44,656 nt of DNA. It comes from Prochlorococcus sp. AH-736-N03. GTDB taxonomy: Bacteria; Cyanobacteriota; Cyanobacteriia; PCC-6307; Cyanobiaceae. The stretch spans positions 1-44,656 of the forward strand of contig JAOIOX010000004.1 of NCBI GenBank assembly GCA_028140765.1. The letters run 5' to 3'. Position numbers and translations under genes: made by a program. The notes beneath the pieces were generated by a model. It saw only the letters and a list, made by a program, of their open reading frames with translations. It was not told the DNA's origin and ran no database searches. This document shows positions 19,176 to 27,984 of this stretch, piece after piece. How positions within the stretch are numbered: the stretch's first letter is position 1; every line of letters begins with the position of its first letter.

Positions 19176-20759
19176 CTAAATCTTTTTTTTTGAAACTTGA
19201 AATTTATTTACTTTCAAGCATTTTGTAAGTAAATAATAAATTACAAAAAAAGTTAGAGTTCCAAATATCAATAATAAAAATTCCGCTAGATTTGAATTGA
19301 AGTTATTCGTGGTTTTCAGAATAGTAAAACAAAGTGTGCAGTCTACAAATGCTGCTAATGACATAAGGCTAATCTTCCTCAATAATTCCAAGTTAGGCAA
19401 GATGATATTTTCATTGCGCAGATTAAAAGAAAGAAAAATACAAACTATAAAGTTGACTATTACTGAAGATAAAATTATTCCTACAACTCCAAAATTATAT
19501 GGAGAAAGATTTCCAAAATTATTAATTGGGGCACCAATTAATAACCAATCAAAAAAAATATTTAATATTATCCCTGCTAATGATGACTTGAAAGGGAAGT
19601 TTGTTTTTTCTATTGAATAGTAAGTTCTTACTAATAAATCTCTATAAAGATAAAAGGGTATGCCAACTGCATAAGCAATTAATATATTCTTTACTTTTAA
19701 AGTTGCTGAATAATCAAAAGAGCCTCTTTGAAAAACTAATTGTACGATTTGATTATTGAATGTTATGAAAAATCCGGTTAAAAAAATAGCTGTCAAGAAA
19801 CAGTACTCTATCCCAGATAACAATTGCTTTTGGAAACCTCTTTTGTCTTTTTCACTTCTCAATTTAGAAAATTTTGGAAGTAATGGCAGAATCAAGGAGT
19901 TAGATAATATACCTAAGGGGGCTTGTATAAGAAAGTTTCCGTAAGCTAGTCCAGATGCTGCGCCTGGAAAACTTGAAGCGAAAAACATATCGATAAAAAC
20001 ATTTATTTGACTTAGACCTGATGAGATAGATGCTGGAATAATTAGTTTGAAAATCCTCCTCTCTTCATCATTAAATAAATTGAACTTTGACTCCAATCTC
20101 AAGAGACCAATTTTATTTATTTCCCAAATTTGAACAACAAACTGAATTAAAGTTCCTGTCAAAGTTGCAAATGCCAGTAATCCCGTATAAGTAAAGAAAT
20201 TAGAAGATGTATTTTCTTGGTTGAAAATCCAACTAAATAAAATAAAAAAAATAATAGTTACGCTTGTTATTGCTGGACTTATACTTGATAAAAAGAATTT
20301 TCTTTGTGAATTTAAGGCGCCAAAGCTTAAACCTATGAAGCCGGATAGAGGGATGCAAGGTGTAAGTATTTTTAGTTGGTAAGTGGCAATAGATTTAGCT
20401 TCGTAACTTAAATTCGGAGCTAATAAATCAATTAATAAACTGGAATTCGAGTAAATCAATATGGCTAAAATTGATAATAATATTGAAAGTTTTATGCCTA
20501 CTTGAGTTAAAACAATCCCTCCATTTTTTTTGTTAAGCGGAGTTAAAACTGCAACGACTGCGTTATGCAATGGACCATTAATACCCCCAATGATTATTAG
20601 CAAAAAACCAGGAATTATATATGCATAATTAAACGCGTCGTATGTTACACCAACCCCAAAAGCAGCAGCTATAAATATTTGTCTTATACATCCAGCTAAT
20701 TTACTTAGACTAGTACCAAAAGAAATTGAAAAAACATTATTTTTTAAAAATGAATGCAT
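19176..20759 (-). CDS. murJ: Lipid II flippase MurJ (MviN family)
   Basis: A 527-residue polytopic membrane protein with about 14 helices that flips lipid II across the plasma membrane for peptidoglycan synthesis. The N-terminus has SLSKLAGCIRQIFIAAAFGVG and TYDAFNYAYIIP; R26 and D41 line up with the essential Arg and Asp of helix 1/2 in E. coli MurJ. GPLHNAVVAVLTP and the VFQRGSFD block are further family marks. It is divergent from sfsA, across a 70-base gap with no clear feature. Confidence 0.93.
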   Translation of the reverse strand: MHSFLKNNVFSISFGTSLSKLAGCIRQIFIAAAFGVGVTYDAFNYAYIIPGFLLIIIGGINGPLHNAVVAVLTPLNKKNGGIVLTQVGIKLSILLSILAILIYSNSSLLIDLLAPNLSYEAKSIATYQLKILTPCIPLSGFIGLSFGALNSQRKFFLSSISPAITSVTIIFFILFSWIFNQENTSSNFFTYTGLLAFATLTGTLIQFVVQIWEINKIGLLRLESKFNLFNDEERRIFKLIIPASISSGLSQINVFIDMFFASSFPGAASGLAYGNFLIQAPLGILSNSLILPLLPKFSKLRSEKDKRGFQKQLLSGIEYCFLTAIFLTGFFITFNNQIVQLVFQRGSFDYSATLKVKNILIAYAVGIPFYLYRDLLVRTYYSIEKTNFPFKSSLAGIILNIFFDWLLIGAPINNFGNLSPYNFGVVGIILSSVIVNFIVCIFLSFNLRNENIILPNLELLRKISLMSLAAFVDCTLCFTILKTTNNFNSNLAEFLLLIFGTLTFFVIYYLLTKCLKVNKFQVSKKKI

Positions 20760-20829
20760 TTGGATTTGTCTAAATTTTCAAGAAGTTTAAGTTTCAATTA
20801 TATTTGATTTCTAATTAACGACATATTTT

Positions 20830-21570
20830 ATGAATGATAGGATAATTGATTTTGATCCATTAATTGAAGGGGTTTTAATTAAGAGGTATAAAAGGTTTCT
20901 TGCAGATATTAAATTAGAGAGCGGAGAGGTAGTAACTGCTCATTGTGCCAACACAGGCCCAATGAAGGGACTTTTGAGTGATGGAGCAAAAGTAAGAATA
21001 AGTGTTTCCACTTCTCCAAAAAGAAAATTACCTTTTACTTGGGAACAGATATGTGTTTTTAATTCAAAAAATGAGGAGGTTTGGGTAGGTATCAATACTC
21101 TATTTGCAAACAAGTTAATCAAAAAGGTTATTGAGAAAAATCTGCTAAAAGAAATAATAGGTGAAATAGAGACAATTAAATCTGAAGTTCCTTATGGAAA
21201 AGATAAAAAAAGCAGAATTGACTTTTTTTTAACCCCAAAATCTTCAAATCCTGATAAACGTAACATTTACCTAGAGGTTAAAAATACGACTTGGATTAAA
21301 GAAAATATAGCCCTATTCCCTGATACAGTCACGAAAAGAGGCCAAAAACATCTCAAGGAATTAAAGGAATTAATTCCTGAAAGTAAAAGTGTTTTAGTGC
21401 TTTGTATTACGAGAAAAGACGCTTGTTTTTTTGCTCCTGGAGATGATGCAGATCCCTTATATGGCAGTCTTTTTAGAGAATCTTTAAGTTCAGGAATGAT
21501 AACTATCCCATGTTCCTTTGAATTTCATAAAGACCATGTATCATGGAGAGGAATTAAACCTTTGAAATAA
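20830..21570 (+). CDS. sfsA: SfsA family protein (putative DNA-binding/nuclease-like)
   Basis: A 246-residue protein with the SfsA signatures: [17 protein letters not shown] at the start, [12 protein letters not shown] (38-49), [10 protein letters not shown] and [16 protein letters not shown]. The family combines an OB-like N-terminal domain with a restriction-endonuclease-like core containing the ExK of LEVKN. The name comes from sugar-fermentation effects of overexpression in E. coli; the true role in cyanobacteria is unknown. Confidence 0.93.
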   Translation: MNDRIIDFDPLIEGVLIKRYKRFLADIKLESGEVVTAHCANTGPMKGLLSDGAKVRISVSTSPKRKLPFTWEQICVFNSKNEEVWVGINTLFANKLIKKVIEKNLLKEIIGEIETIKSEVPYGKDKKSRIDFFLTPKSSNPDKRNIYLEVKNTTWIKENIALFPDTVTKRGQKHLKELKELIPESKSVLVLCITRKDACFFAPGDDADPLYGSLFRESLSSGMITIPCSFEFHKDHVSWRGIKPLK

Positions 21571-21654
21571 ATAAAATCTTGAAAATTGGAAACTATTAAA
21601 AAAAAAAATTTTTAAATTTAACAGATATAGTTTTAGGGTGCAACTATAAAAATG

Positions 21655-21668
21655 GTAACAACGACTAC
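21655..21668 (+). promoter_or_regulatory. NtcA binding site upstream of amt1
   Basis: GTAacaacgacTAC is a perfect match to the NtcA consensus GTA-N8-TAC, 83 bases before the amt1 start. At the canonical 22-23-base spacing the best -10 candidate is only CAAAAT (21692-21697), one mismatch from TAN3T. The site itself is convincing; the exact promoter is less clear. Confidence 0.75.
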
Positions 21669-21751
21669 TAGACACTAATAAGTTTTTTGAGCAAAATTGA
21701 ATATGAAAGGAAACAGCACAAACTGTTTTTTTGCAGATCTAATTTTTTTTT

Positions 21752-23212
21752 ATGACCACTGCTTTGCAAACGCCTCAAAGGCGCTCTAGGTCCAGATTAC
21801 AAGATGCAAGTCTTGTTAATGGACCTATGCTCCTTTTGAGGAGTATTCGAGGATTTAGTTCAAACCGCTCTATGTTGTGGCTTGCGACTGTTCCTTTAGC
21901 TTTGTTTGGTTTAGGTATTTTTAATCTTTCAGCTCACGCAGCTGATTTACCTGAGTTGAATGCAGCTTTTCTTGCTAACAATTTATGGCTTTTGATCGCT
22001 ACAATTTTAGTGATCTTTATGAACGCTGGTTTCGCTATGGTTGAGGCTGGTATGTGTCGTTCTAAGAACGCAGTAAACATTCTTGCTAAAAACCTTTTCG
22101 TATTTGCTCTAGCTGTAACCTCTTATTGGTTTATTGGCTATTCATTAATGTACGGAGGAAGTGTTGCTGACGGATGGCTTTATTTTGGAGGCTTATTTTT
22201 TGATCCAACAGTTACTGCAGATATGGTAACTGATGCTGGATTAGTCCCAACTGTTGATTTCTTGTTCCAGTCTGCATTCGCAGGAACTGCGGCAACTATC
22301 GTATCCGGTCTTGTTGCTGAAAGAGTTAAATTTGGAGAATTTGTTGTTTTTGCTGTTGTATTAACTGCATTTATATATCCAATTGCTGGTAGCTGGAAAT
22401 GGAATGGTGGTTGGCTTGATTCTTTAGGTTTTGTAGACTTTGCTGGTTCTTCAATTGTTCACTCAGTTGGAGCATGGGCGGGTCTTGTAGGAGCTATGCT
22501 TCTTGGACCAAGAATTGGCAAATACTCTGATGGGAAACCACAAGCTATGCCTGGACACAACATGGCTATAGCTACTTTAGGTGCATTAGTTCTATGGATA
22601 GGTTGGTATGGATTTAACCCCGGTTCTCAACTTGCTATGGATCAATGGGTTCCATATGTTGCTGTAACAACTACTTTGGCAGCAGCAGCTGGTGCTATTG
22701 GTGCAACTATTGTTTCAACATTAACTTCTGGTAAGCCTGATCTTACAATGATAATTAACGGAATCCTTGCTGGTTTGGTTAGTATCACTGCTGGCTGTGG
22801 TGATATGACTCTTGCTGGAGCCTGGTTCGCAGGACTAGTGGGCGGAATAATCGTTGTATTTTCTGTTGCAGCACTTGATGCCGCTGAAATCGATGATCCT
22901 GTAGGTGCATTCTCTGTTCATGGAGTTTGTGGTGTATGGGGTACTGTAGTTATCGGTCTCTGGGGTACAGCTGTACAAGGTGACGGAGCAGGTATGGGAT
23001 TGTTCAATGGCGGAGGTATTACCCTTCTTCTAGTTCAAGCTCTTGGTGCCGCAGCTTATGCTATTTGGACACTAGTTACTTGCTGGATTGCCTGGTCTGT
23101 AATTGGAGGATTATTCGGTGGAATCCGAGTATCTGAAGAGGAAGAGACCCAAGGCTTAGATATAGGAGAGCATGGAATGGAAGCATATCCAGACTTTGCA
23201 TCTGCTAAATAA
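21752..23212 (+). CDS. amt1: Ammonium transporter
   Basis: High-affinity ammonium transporter of the Amt/Mep/Rh family in the plasma membrane. The protein has 486 residues. The first about 64 include a basic leader and a hydrophobic segment ending AHAADLP, which looks like a signal sequence as in other cyanobacterial Amts. The core shows NAGFAMVEAGMCRSKNA (91-107), the pore histidines H237 (GSSIVHSVG) and H390 (FSVHGVCGVWG), and the GHNMA motif at 268-272. Codon use is less AT-extreme than neighbours, with many GCT and GGT, suggesting high expression. A perfect NtcA site lies upstream and a strong terminator downstream, so it is a single-gene nitrogen-controlled unit. Confidence 0.96.
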   Translation: MTTALQTPQRRSRSRLQDASLVNGPMLLLRSIRGFSSNRSMLWLATVPLALFGLGIFNLSAHAADLPELNAAFLANNLWLLIATILVIFMNAGFAMVEAGMCRSKNAVNILAKNLFVFALAVTSYWFIGYSLMYGGSVADGWLYFGGLFFDPTVTADMVTDAGLVPTVDFLFQSAFAGTAATIVSGLVAERVKFGEFVVFAVVLTAFIYPIAGSWKWNGGWLDSLGFVDFAGSSIVHSVGAWAGLVGAMLLGPRIGKYSDGKPQAMPGHNMAIATLGALVLWIGWYGFNPGSQLAMDQWVPYVAVTTTLAAAAGAIGATIVSTLTSGKPDLTMIINGILAGLVSITAGCGDMTLAGAWFAGLVGGIIVVFSVAALDAAEIDDPVGAFSVHGVCGVWGTVVIGLWGTAVQGDGAGMGLFNGGGITLLLVQALGAAAYAIWTLVTCWIAWSVIGGLFGGIRVSEEEETQGLDIGEHGMEAYPDFASAK

Positions 23213-23231
23213 TCTAACTGAAAATTGATTT

Positions 23232-23266
23232 AAGAAACCTGACTTGTGTCAGGTTTCTTTTTTTTT
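23232..23266 (+). terminator. Rho-independent terminator of amt1
   Basis: GAAACCTGAC (23234-23243) and GTCAGGTTTC (23248-23257) form a perfect 10-bp stem, extendable by two A-T pairs, around the loop TTGT, followed by a run of nine T. It begins 20 bases after the amt1 stop and is the strongest terminator in the window. Confidence 0.93.
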
Positions 23267-23301
23267 ACGAATAATTATTTAAAACGTTGTAATATAAAAA
23301 G

Positions 23302-24498
23302 ATGGATACTCAAGCTTTTAGAAGATCCCTTCATCATTCTGATAGATACAATAGAAGGGGTTTCGATTCTCCAACAAAAAGAGCTCAAGCGTTAGAGGAA
23401 GCTTACCAAAGTGATTTGATAAGTTCTATTAGGGATAATGGTTTTACTTACACTAAAGGTAGACTAAATATTAAATTAGCCCAAGCCTTCGGCTTTTGTT
23501 GGGGAGTTGAAAGAGCCGTAGCAATGGCTTACGAAACTAGAAGGCATTACCCCAATGAGAATATATGGATAACAAACGAAATAATTCATAATCCCTCGGT
23601 TAATGATCATTTAAGAAAAATGAATGTGAAATTCATTTCTGCTAAAAATGGAATTAAAGATTTCTCTTTAGTTTCTAACGGGGATGTTGTTATCCTTCCT
23701 GCCTTCGGAGCTACTGTTCAAGAAATGAAACTCTTGCATGAGAAAGGTTGTCATATTATTGATACAACTTGTCCATGGGTTTCTAAGGTTTGGCATACAG
23801 TTGAAAAACATAAAAAACATATTTTCACATCTATTATTCATGGAAAATTTAAGCATGAAGAGACTCTCGCTACAAGTTCATTCGCAGGTAAATATTTAGT
23901 TGTCCTTGATCTAGAAGAAGCAAACTACGTATCTGAATATATTCTGGGGAGAGGTAATAGAAACGAGTTTATGAACAAATTTGCTAAAGCTTGTTCCAAT
24001 GGATTTGATCCTGATAAAGATTTAGATAGAGTGGGAGTTGCAAATCAGACAACTATGCTTAAGAGCGAGACTGAGGAAATTGGAAAGGTTTTTGAAAAGA
24101 CGATGTTAAAAAAATTTGGACCAGAAAACTTAAATAGTCACTTTTTAGCTTTTAATACTATTTGTGATGCAACTGAAGAAAGACAAGATGCAATGTTCTC
24201 ATTGGTTGATGAAGAACTTGATATTTTAGTAGTTATTGGAGGTTTCAATTCTTCCAATACTACTCACCTACAAGAAATAGCAATTACTAAAAATATTTCT
24301 TCTTTTCACATTGATACGCCAGAGAGGATATCAGTTAAAGAAAACTCAATATTTCATAAACCACTTGGAGCAGAATTAGAACTTAAGAAAAATTTTCTAC
24401 CTAGCGGGAAAATTAATGTTGGAATAACCTCAGGCGCATCCACTCCTGATAAGGTCGTTGCAGATGTTATTGAAAAGTTAATTGATATTGCTTCCTGA
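23302..24498 (+). CDS. ispH: 4-hydroxy-3-methylbut-2-enyl diphosphate reductase
   Basis: Last enzyme of the MEP isoprenoid pathway, making IPP and DMAPP, which feed carotenoids and the chlorophyll side chain. The 398-residue protein has the long N-terminal extension and insertions of cyanobacterial and plastid IspH. The three iron-sulfur cysteines are C66 ([11 protein letters not shown]), C157 ([10 protein letters not shown]) and C288 ([12 protein letters not shown]). [10 protein letters not shown] near the end is the family signature. A TAATAT only 6 bases before the ATG could be a -10 box, implying a very short or absent leader. Confidence 0.96.
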   Translation: MDTQAFRRSLHHSDRYNRRGFDSPTKRAQALEEAYQSDLISSIRDNGFTYTKGRLNIKLAQAFGFCWGVERAVAMAYETRRHYPNENIWITNEIIHNPSVNDHLRKMNVKFISAKNGIKDFSLVSNGDVVILPAFGATVQEMKLLHEKGCHIIDTTCPWVSKVWHTVEKHKKHIFTSIIHGKFKHEETLATSSFAGKYLVVLDLEEANYVSEYILGRGNRNEFMNKFAKACSNGFDPDKDLDRVGVANQTTMLKSETEEIGKVFEKTMLKKFGPENLNSHFLAFNTICDATEERQDAMFSLVDEELDILVVIGGFNSSNTTHLQEIAITKNISSFHIDTPERISVKENSIFHKPLGAELELKKNFLPSGKINVGITSGASTPDKVVADVIEKLIDIAS

Positions 24499-24599
24499 AT
24501 TTTATTCATTTGTAAATTTGCTTAGTTTTTTTAATTTATTAGTCAGATAATTCCAAAAGATCTACTTTATTAACTAGAATAATGAAAAATTTATGAAGT

Positions 24600-25160
24600 A
24601 TGGAAGACAAAGCACAAACTAATCCGGTTCAAACTGCAAGTATGAATAGAACTAAAGCTCCCCAAAAAGTTGAAGTTGTAGTTGCCAATTCATCTTCAGG
24701 TTCAGAGGTAAATATCCTTGGCGAACTATCGATTTTTGTTTTAAGAATAGGTTTTTGTGCTTTGATGATTCATCATGGCCTTGAAAAACTTCAAGATCCT
24801 CAGGGTTTTGCTGAGTTTGTAGTTGGTAAGTACTTCCCATTTTTGCCAGGTGATCCTGTTATTTGGACTTTTGGAGCAGCAATCACTCAATTGGTATGCC
24901 CTGTAGGATTGGCTTTAGGGATTTTCGCGAGGCTTTCTTCTCTTGGTCTATTCTCTACGATGGCATTTGCAGTTTATTTTCATCTCCTTGATACTGGACT
25001 AGAAGGTTTTCCTCTAGCAGTGGTTGAAGGTCATAATTATGCTTTCGAATTATCTTTTATATATGGAGCTATTTCTCTTTACTTTCTATGTGCTGGTCCA
25101 GGCAGACTATCTTTATTCAGAAAAACTAACAAGATTACATATTATCCAAAATCAACATAA
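24600..25160 (+). CDS. DoxX-family membrane protein
   Basis: A 186-residue protein with a polar N-terminal tail of about 42 residues, then four hydrophobic helices. The DoxX signature appears as LRIGFCALMIHHGLEKL with the histidine pair and PQGFAEFV shortly after. Family members are linked to quinone, thiol or sulfur redox processes, but the role here is unknown. It lies 101 bases after ispH; that gap has an AT-rich TAGAATAAT that could be a -10 box and nothing else I can support. Confidence 0.85.
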   Translation: MEDKAQTNPVQTASMNRTKAPQKVEVVVANSSSGSEVNILGELSIFVLRIGFCALMIHHGLEKLQDPQGFAEFVVGKYFPFLPGDPVIWTFGAAITQLVCPVGLALGIFARLSSLGLFSTMAFAVYFHLLDTGLEGFPLAVVEGHNYAFELSFIYGAISLYFLCAGPGRLSLFRKTNKITYYPKST

Positions 25161-25161
25161 T

Positions 25162-26715
25162 TCAATGTAAAAAGTGCCTTTTTTGGGTAAATACCATTGA
25201 AATTCCTTTTGAATTACACATATCAATACTTTCTTGGTCTCTTACACTTCCTCCAGGTTGAATGATAGCCTTTATTCCATATTTATTTGCAAGTTCTACA
25301 GTATCTGCAAATGGGAAAAACCCATCGCTGGCCAAGACAGCATCATTACATAATTTTCCAGCTGCTTCTAATGCGATTTTTGCTGCTCCAACTCTATTCA
25401 TTTGTCCTGCTCCAATTCCAATAGTTTTTTGGTCTTTTGCAATAACAATGGCATTAGATTTCACGTGTTTACAAATTTTCCATGCAAAATTTAGATCTAA
25501 GTTAGTTTGATTACTAGGATTTTTATTAGTTACTGAAATCCAATTTTCAGTTTTTTCTTCACTATCATCAGTATCTTGAACTAGTAATCCTCCCATTATT
25601 GATTTAGTAGAATTTTGATTCTTTTTTGGAAGTTGATCTTTTGAAAACTTTAAAATTCTTAAATTCTTTTTAGCTTTTAAAATTTCTAAAGCTTCCTTAT
25701 CAAAAGATGGAGCGACGACACACTCTAAGAAAATATCTTTGAGGTGAATTGCGGTCTCACTATCAACATTTGAATTAAAAGCAACTATTCCTCCAAATGC
25801 ACTAACTGAGTCGCATTCCAAAGCATTCAAAAATGCTTTGGAAGCTGAATTACTTATAGAGGCACCACAAGGATTATTGTGTTTTAAAATAACAGAGGCA
25901 AAGATGTTGTTTGTAAGTTCATCTTTTTCTGTGTAGCCAAATTCTAAAACTGTTGAAAGTGCCGACTCTAGATCTAATAGATTGTTATAACTTAAGTCTT
26001 TTCCTTGTAATTGTTCTGCTGAGTTCCATCCAATGTTACTTAAGCCATACCAGAAAGCTTTTTGATGTGGATTCTCCCCATATCTTAAGGTTCTGATTAG
26101 TGGATAAGATTCAATATATTTGGAAGATTGTAAATCTCTTTCTTTTCTTATCCAATTAGAAATTGCAGTATCATAGTCTGCTGTATGTTGAAAAGCTTCA
26201 AGGGCTAATTTTGCTTTATATGAGTCTTTCAATTCACCTTTTTTACTTTCTTCAAGAAAATTTTGATACTGACTAGGATCTACTAAAACGGAGACATCTT
26301 TATGATTTTTAGCAGCAGAACGAATCATAGATGGCCCTCCTATATCGATATTTTCAATAGCATCTTCCCATTTAGCTCCCTGATCTATAGTTTTTTTAAA
26401 AGGATATAAATTTACAACTACTAAGTCTATTAATTCAAGATTGTTAGCTTCTATATCTTTTTTATGTTCCTCATCAGTTCTTTTAGCTAATATTCCCCCG
26501 TGTATTTTTGGATGTAAAGTTTTAACTCTTCCCCCAAGAATTTCTGGAGAATTAGTAAAATCAGCAACTTTAATAACTGGAATTTTAGCCTCTATAAGAT
26601 GTTTGGCAGTGCCTCCGCTTGATAAAATTTTATAATTAAATTGCTCTACCAATTCCTTACAAAATGGGATTATATTTTTTTTATCAGAGACACTTACTAA
26701 AGCTAATGGAGACAT
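25162..26715 (-). CDS. purH: Bifunctional AICAR formyltransferase/IMP cyclohydrolase
   Basis: Catalyses the last two steps of IMP synthesis. The 517-residue protein begins with the MGS-like cyclohydrolase domain (ALVSVSDKK, SSGGTAKHL, EILGGRVKTLHPKIHGGIL), then the formyltransferase domain with RYGENPHQKA, the catalytic KHNNPCGAS block, AFGGIVAFN and the C-terminal QPGGSVRDQE. It is convergent with the DoxX gene, one base between the stops, and divergent from the esterase gene across 33 bases. Confidence 0.97.
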   Translation of the reverse strand: MSPLALVSVSDKKNIIPFCKELVEQFNYKILSSGGTAKHLIEAKIPVIKVADFTNSPEILGGRVKTLHPKIHGGILAKRTDEEHKKDIEANNLELIDLVVVNLYPFKKTIDQGAKWEDAIENIDIGGPSMIRSAAKNHKDVSVLVDPSQYQNFLEESKKGELKDSYKAKLALEAFQHTADYDTAISNWIRKERDLQSSKYIESYPLIRTLRYGENPHQKAFWYGLSNIGWNSAEQLQGKDLSYNNLLDLESALSTVLEFGYTEKDELTNNIFASVILKHNNPCGASISNSASKAFLNALECDSVSAFGGIVAFNSNVDSETAIHLKDIFLECVVAPSFDKEALEILKAKKNLRILKFSKDQLPKKNQNSTKSIMGGLLVQDTDDSEEKTENWISVTNKNPSNQTNLDLNFAWKICKHVKSNAIVIAKDQKTIGIGAGQMNRVGAAKIALEAAGKLCNDAVLASDGFFPFADTVELANKYGIKAIIQPGGSVRDQESIDMCNSKGISMVFTQKRHFLH

Positions 26716-26748
26716 TATGGGAAAGTTTACTTACTTAAGAATATAAAC

Positions 26749-27366
26749 ATGAAATATGCTATCAATCATGAATTTGTCTCGATTAGCTCTCAAACTGCAA
26801 CTCATAGAATTATTTTGATGCATGGTTGGGGAGCTGATTCAGATGACCTTTTAACATTTGGAAAGGAGATGACTGAAAAAATAAATCTTGATTTTGAGGT
26901 AATTTCTTTGAGGGCTCCTGGATTACACCCAAGCGGTCAGGGAAGACAGTGGTATAGATTATATCCACATGATTGGAATGGAGCTGAGGTTGAAGTAAAT
27001 AAACTTTTAGTTACATTAAAAAATTTTGATACTGATAAGATTCCACTAAGAAAAACAATTTTGTTGGGGTTCTCTCAGGGGGCGGCGATGGCAATTGATG
27101 CGGGATTTAAGTTAAATTTTGGATTAATTGTTGCTTGTAGTGGTTATCCTCACCCCAACTGGTCCCCAGGAGAAAAATTCTCGCCATTGATTATTAGTCA
27201 TGGCTTATTTGATGACGTTGTGCCTATAGATGCCTCTAGGACTATTTATGAAAAGGTAAAAAGTAAGTCTTCTAAATTTTGTGAATTATTAGAATTTGAT
27301 GGATTTCATCAAATTGATTCAAATTTAATTAATTTTATAAGTTCAAATATATGTAATATTTTTTAA
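26749..27366 (+). CDS. Alpha/beta hydrolase (phospholipase/carboxylesterase family)
   Basis: A 205-residue serine esterase resembling the YpfH/acyl-protein-thioesterase-like group. The oxyanion strand is ILMHGWGADSDDL (22-34), the nucleophile elbow GFSQG has S109, the acid is in LFDDVVPID (D155/D156) and the histidine in DGFHQID (H187), completing a catalytic triad. No signal peptide is present, so it should act in the cytoplasm. The substrate cannot be told from sequence. Its 3' end overlaps the convergent DUF3155 gene by 4 bases. Confidence 0.88.
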   Translation: MKYAINHEFVSISSQTATHRIILMHGWGADSDDLLTFGKEMTEKINLDFEVISLRAPGLHPSGQGRQWYRLYPHDWNGAEVEVNKLLVTLKNFDTDKIPLRKTILLGFSQGAAMAIDAGFKLNFGLIVACSGYPHPNWSPGEKFSPLIISHGLFDDVVPIDASRTIYEKVKSKSSKFCELLEFDGFHQIDSNLINFISSNICNIF

Positions 27367-27731
27367 ACAAAAGCGTATTCATATTCTTCAATCTCTTCCC
27401 AATCATCTGCAGTAAGTTCTAGACCCTCAAATATTTTTTCTTCACCAATTCCTTCAACTACAACTTTTAGTGATGGAAATAGAAAATGGTTTTCTTCAGC
27501 ATATTGGGCGCTAAATAATCCTTTTTCACCCCAAAAAAATCTATCGGTGGTGTGTTCATTTCTTCTTACATTAAAAACTGAAGGCGCAGAGAGACCATTT
27601 TCAGCTATGAATCTTCTTGCTGCTGTAACTGGTTTATGTTTGCCAGTTTCGATATGATAAATAGGTACATGTGCCATTACTCTTTGGCCAGCCAATCTTC
27701 TTCTGCTGATTCTTTTTCTTTTTTTTGACAT
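27363..27731 (-). CDS. DUF3155 cyanobacterial protein
   Basis: A 122-residue protein with a strongly basic N-terminus (KKRKRISRRRLAGQRVMAH) and a strongly acidic C-terminus (ADDWEEIEEYEYAFV). The pattern VPIYHIETGKHKPVTAARRFI matches the DUF3155 family of cyanobacteria. Function is unknown; the basic tail suggests nucleic-acid contact, which is inference. AGGAG at 27745-27741, 9 bases before the ATG, is one of the few textbook Shine-Dalgarno sites in the window, and a stem-forming inverted repeat lies just upstream. Confidence 0.8.
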   Translation of the reverse strand: MSKKRKRISRRRLAGQRVMAHVPIYHIETGKHKPVTAARRFIAENGLSAPSVFNVRRNEHTTDRFFWGEKGLFSAQYAEENHFLFPSLKVVVEGIGEEKIFEGLELTADDWEEIEEYEYAFV

Positions 27732-27758
27732 TGATTGGTACTCCTGAAATTATTAATG

Positions 27759-27787
27759 AGATTAGTCTTATTTATTTTTACTAATCT
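27759..27787 (-). other. Hairpin-forming inverted repeat in the DUF3155 leader
   Basis: AGATTAGT (27759-27766) and ACTAATCT (27780-27787) are perfect 8-base complements around a 13-base AT-rich loop. It lies 13 bases upstream of the DUF3155 Shine-Dalgarno, so in the mRNA it could form a leader hairpin; it could equally be an operator. Confidence 0.45.
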
Positions 27788-27822
27788 TATATATGTGATT
27801 TTAAATTCACTTCAAATTACAT

Positions 27823-27900
27823 AGAGGACCCATCAACCCCTGATGTAGCTTAAAATATGATTAAATATTCATATTTAAGGCTGGCTAAAGTCAGACCTCT
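27823..27900. other. Putative structured RNA or regulatory element
   Basis: In an AT-rich gap between DUF3155 and the histidine kinase, a 78-base block of higher GC holds four nested complementary pairs: an outer stem AGAGG (27823-27827)/CCTCT (27896-27900), and inside it CATCA/TGATG (27831-27835/27841-27845, loop ACCCC), AAATATG/CATATTT (27853-27859/27870-27876) and CTGGC/GTCAG (27881-27885/27890-27894, one G-T pair, loop TAAA). That gives a four-way-junction fold. Strand, transcription and function are unknown; it could be the kinase leader (84 bases before its ATG), a free small RNA or chance. Confidence 0.35.
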
Positions 27901-27984
27901 TTATATATCTTAATACTTTTTTCATATTTTACAAGCCCTTTTTCAAGTTTTTTTTAAAAAAAATTTCTCAATATTTCATTAATC

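Noticed and set aside
19297-19620. Plus-strand open frame of 107 codons
   Set aside because: Antisense to murJ, where the membrane-protein coding pattern is clear.
21571-21751. Glutamine-type riboswitch upstream of amt1
   Set aside because: No conserved glnA-motif pattern seen; the region holds an A/T run, the NtcA site and unstructured leader only.
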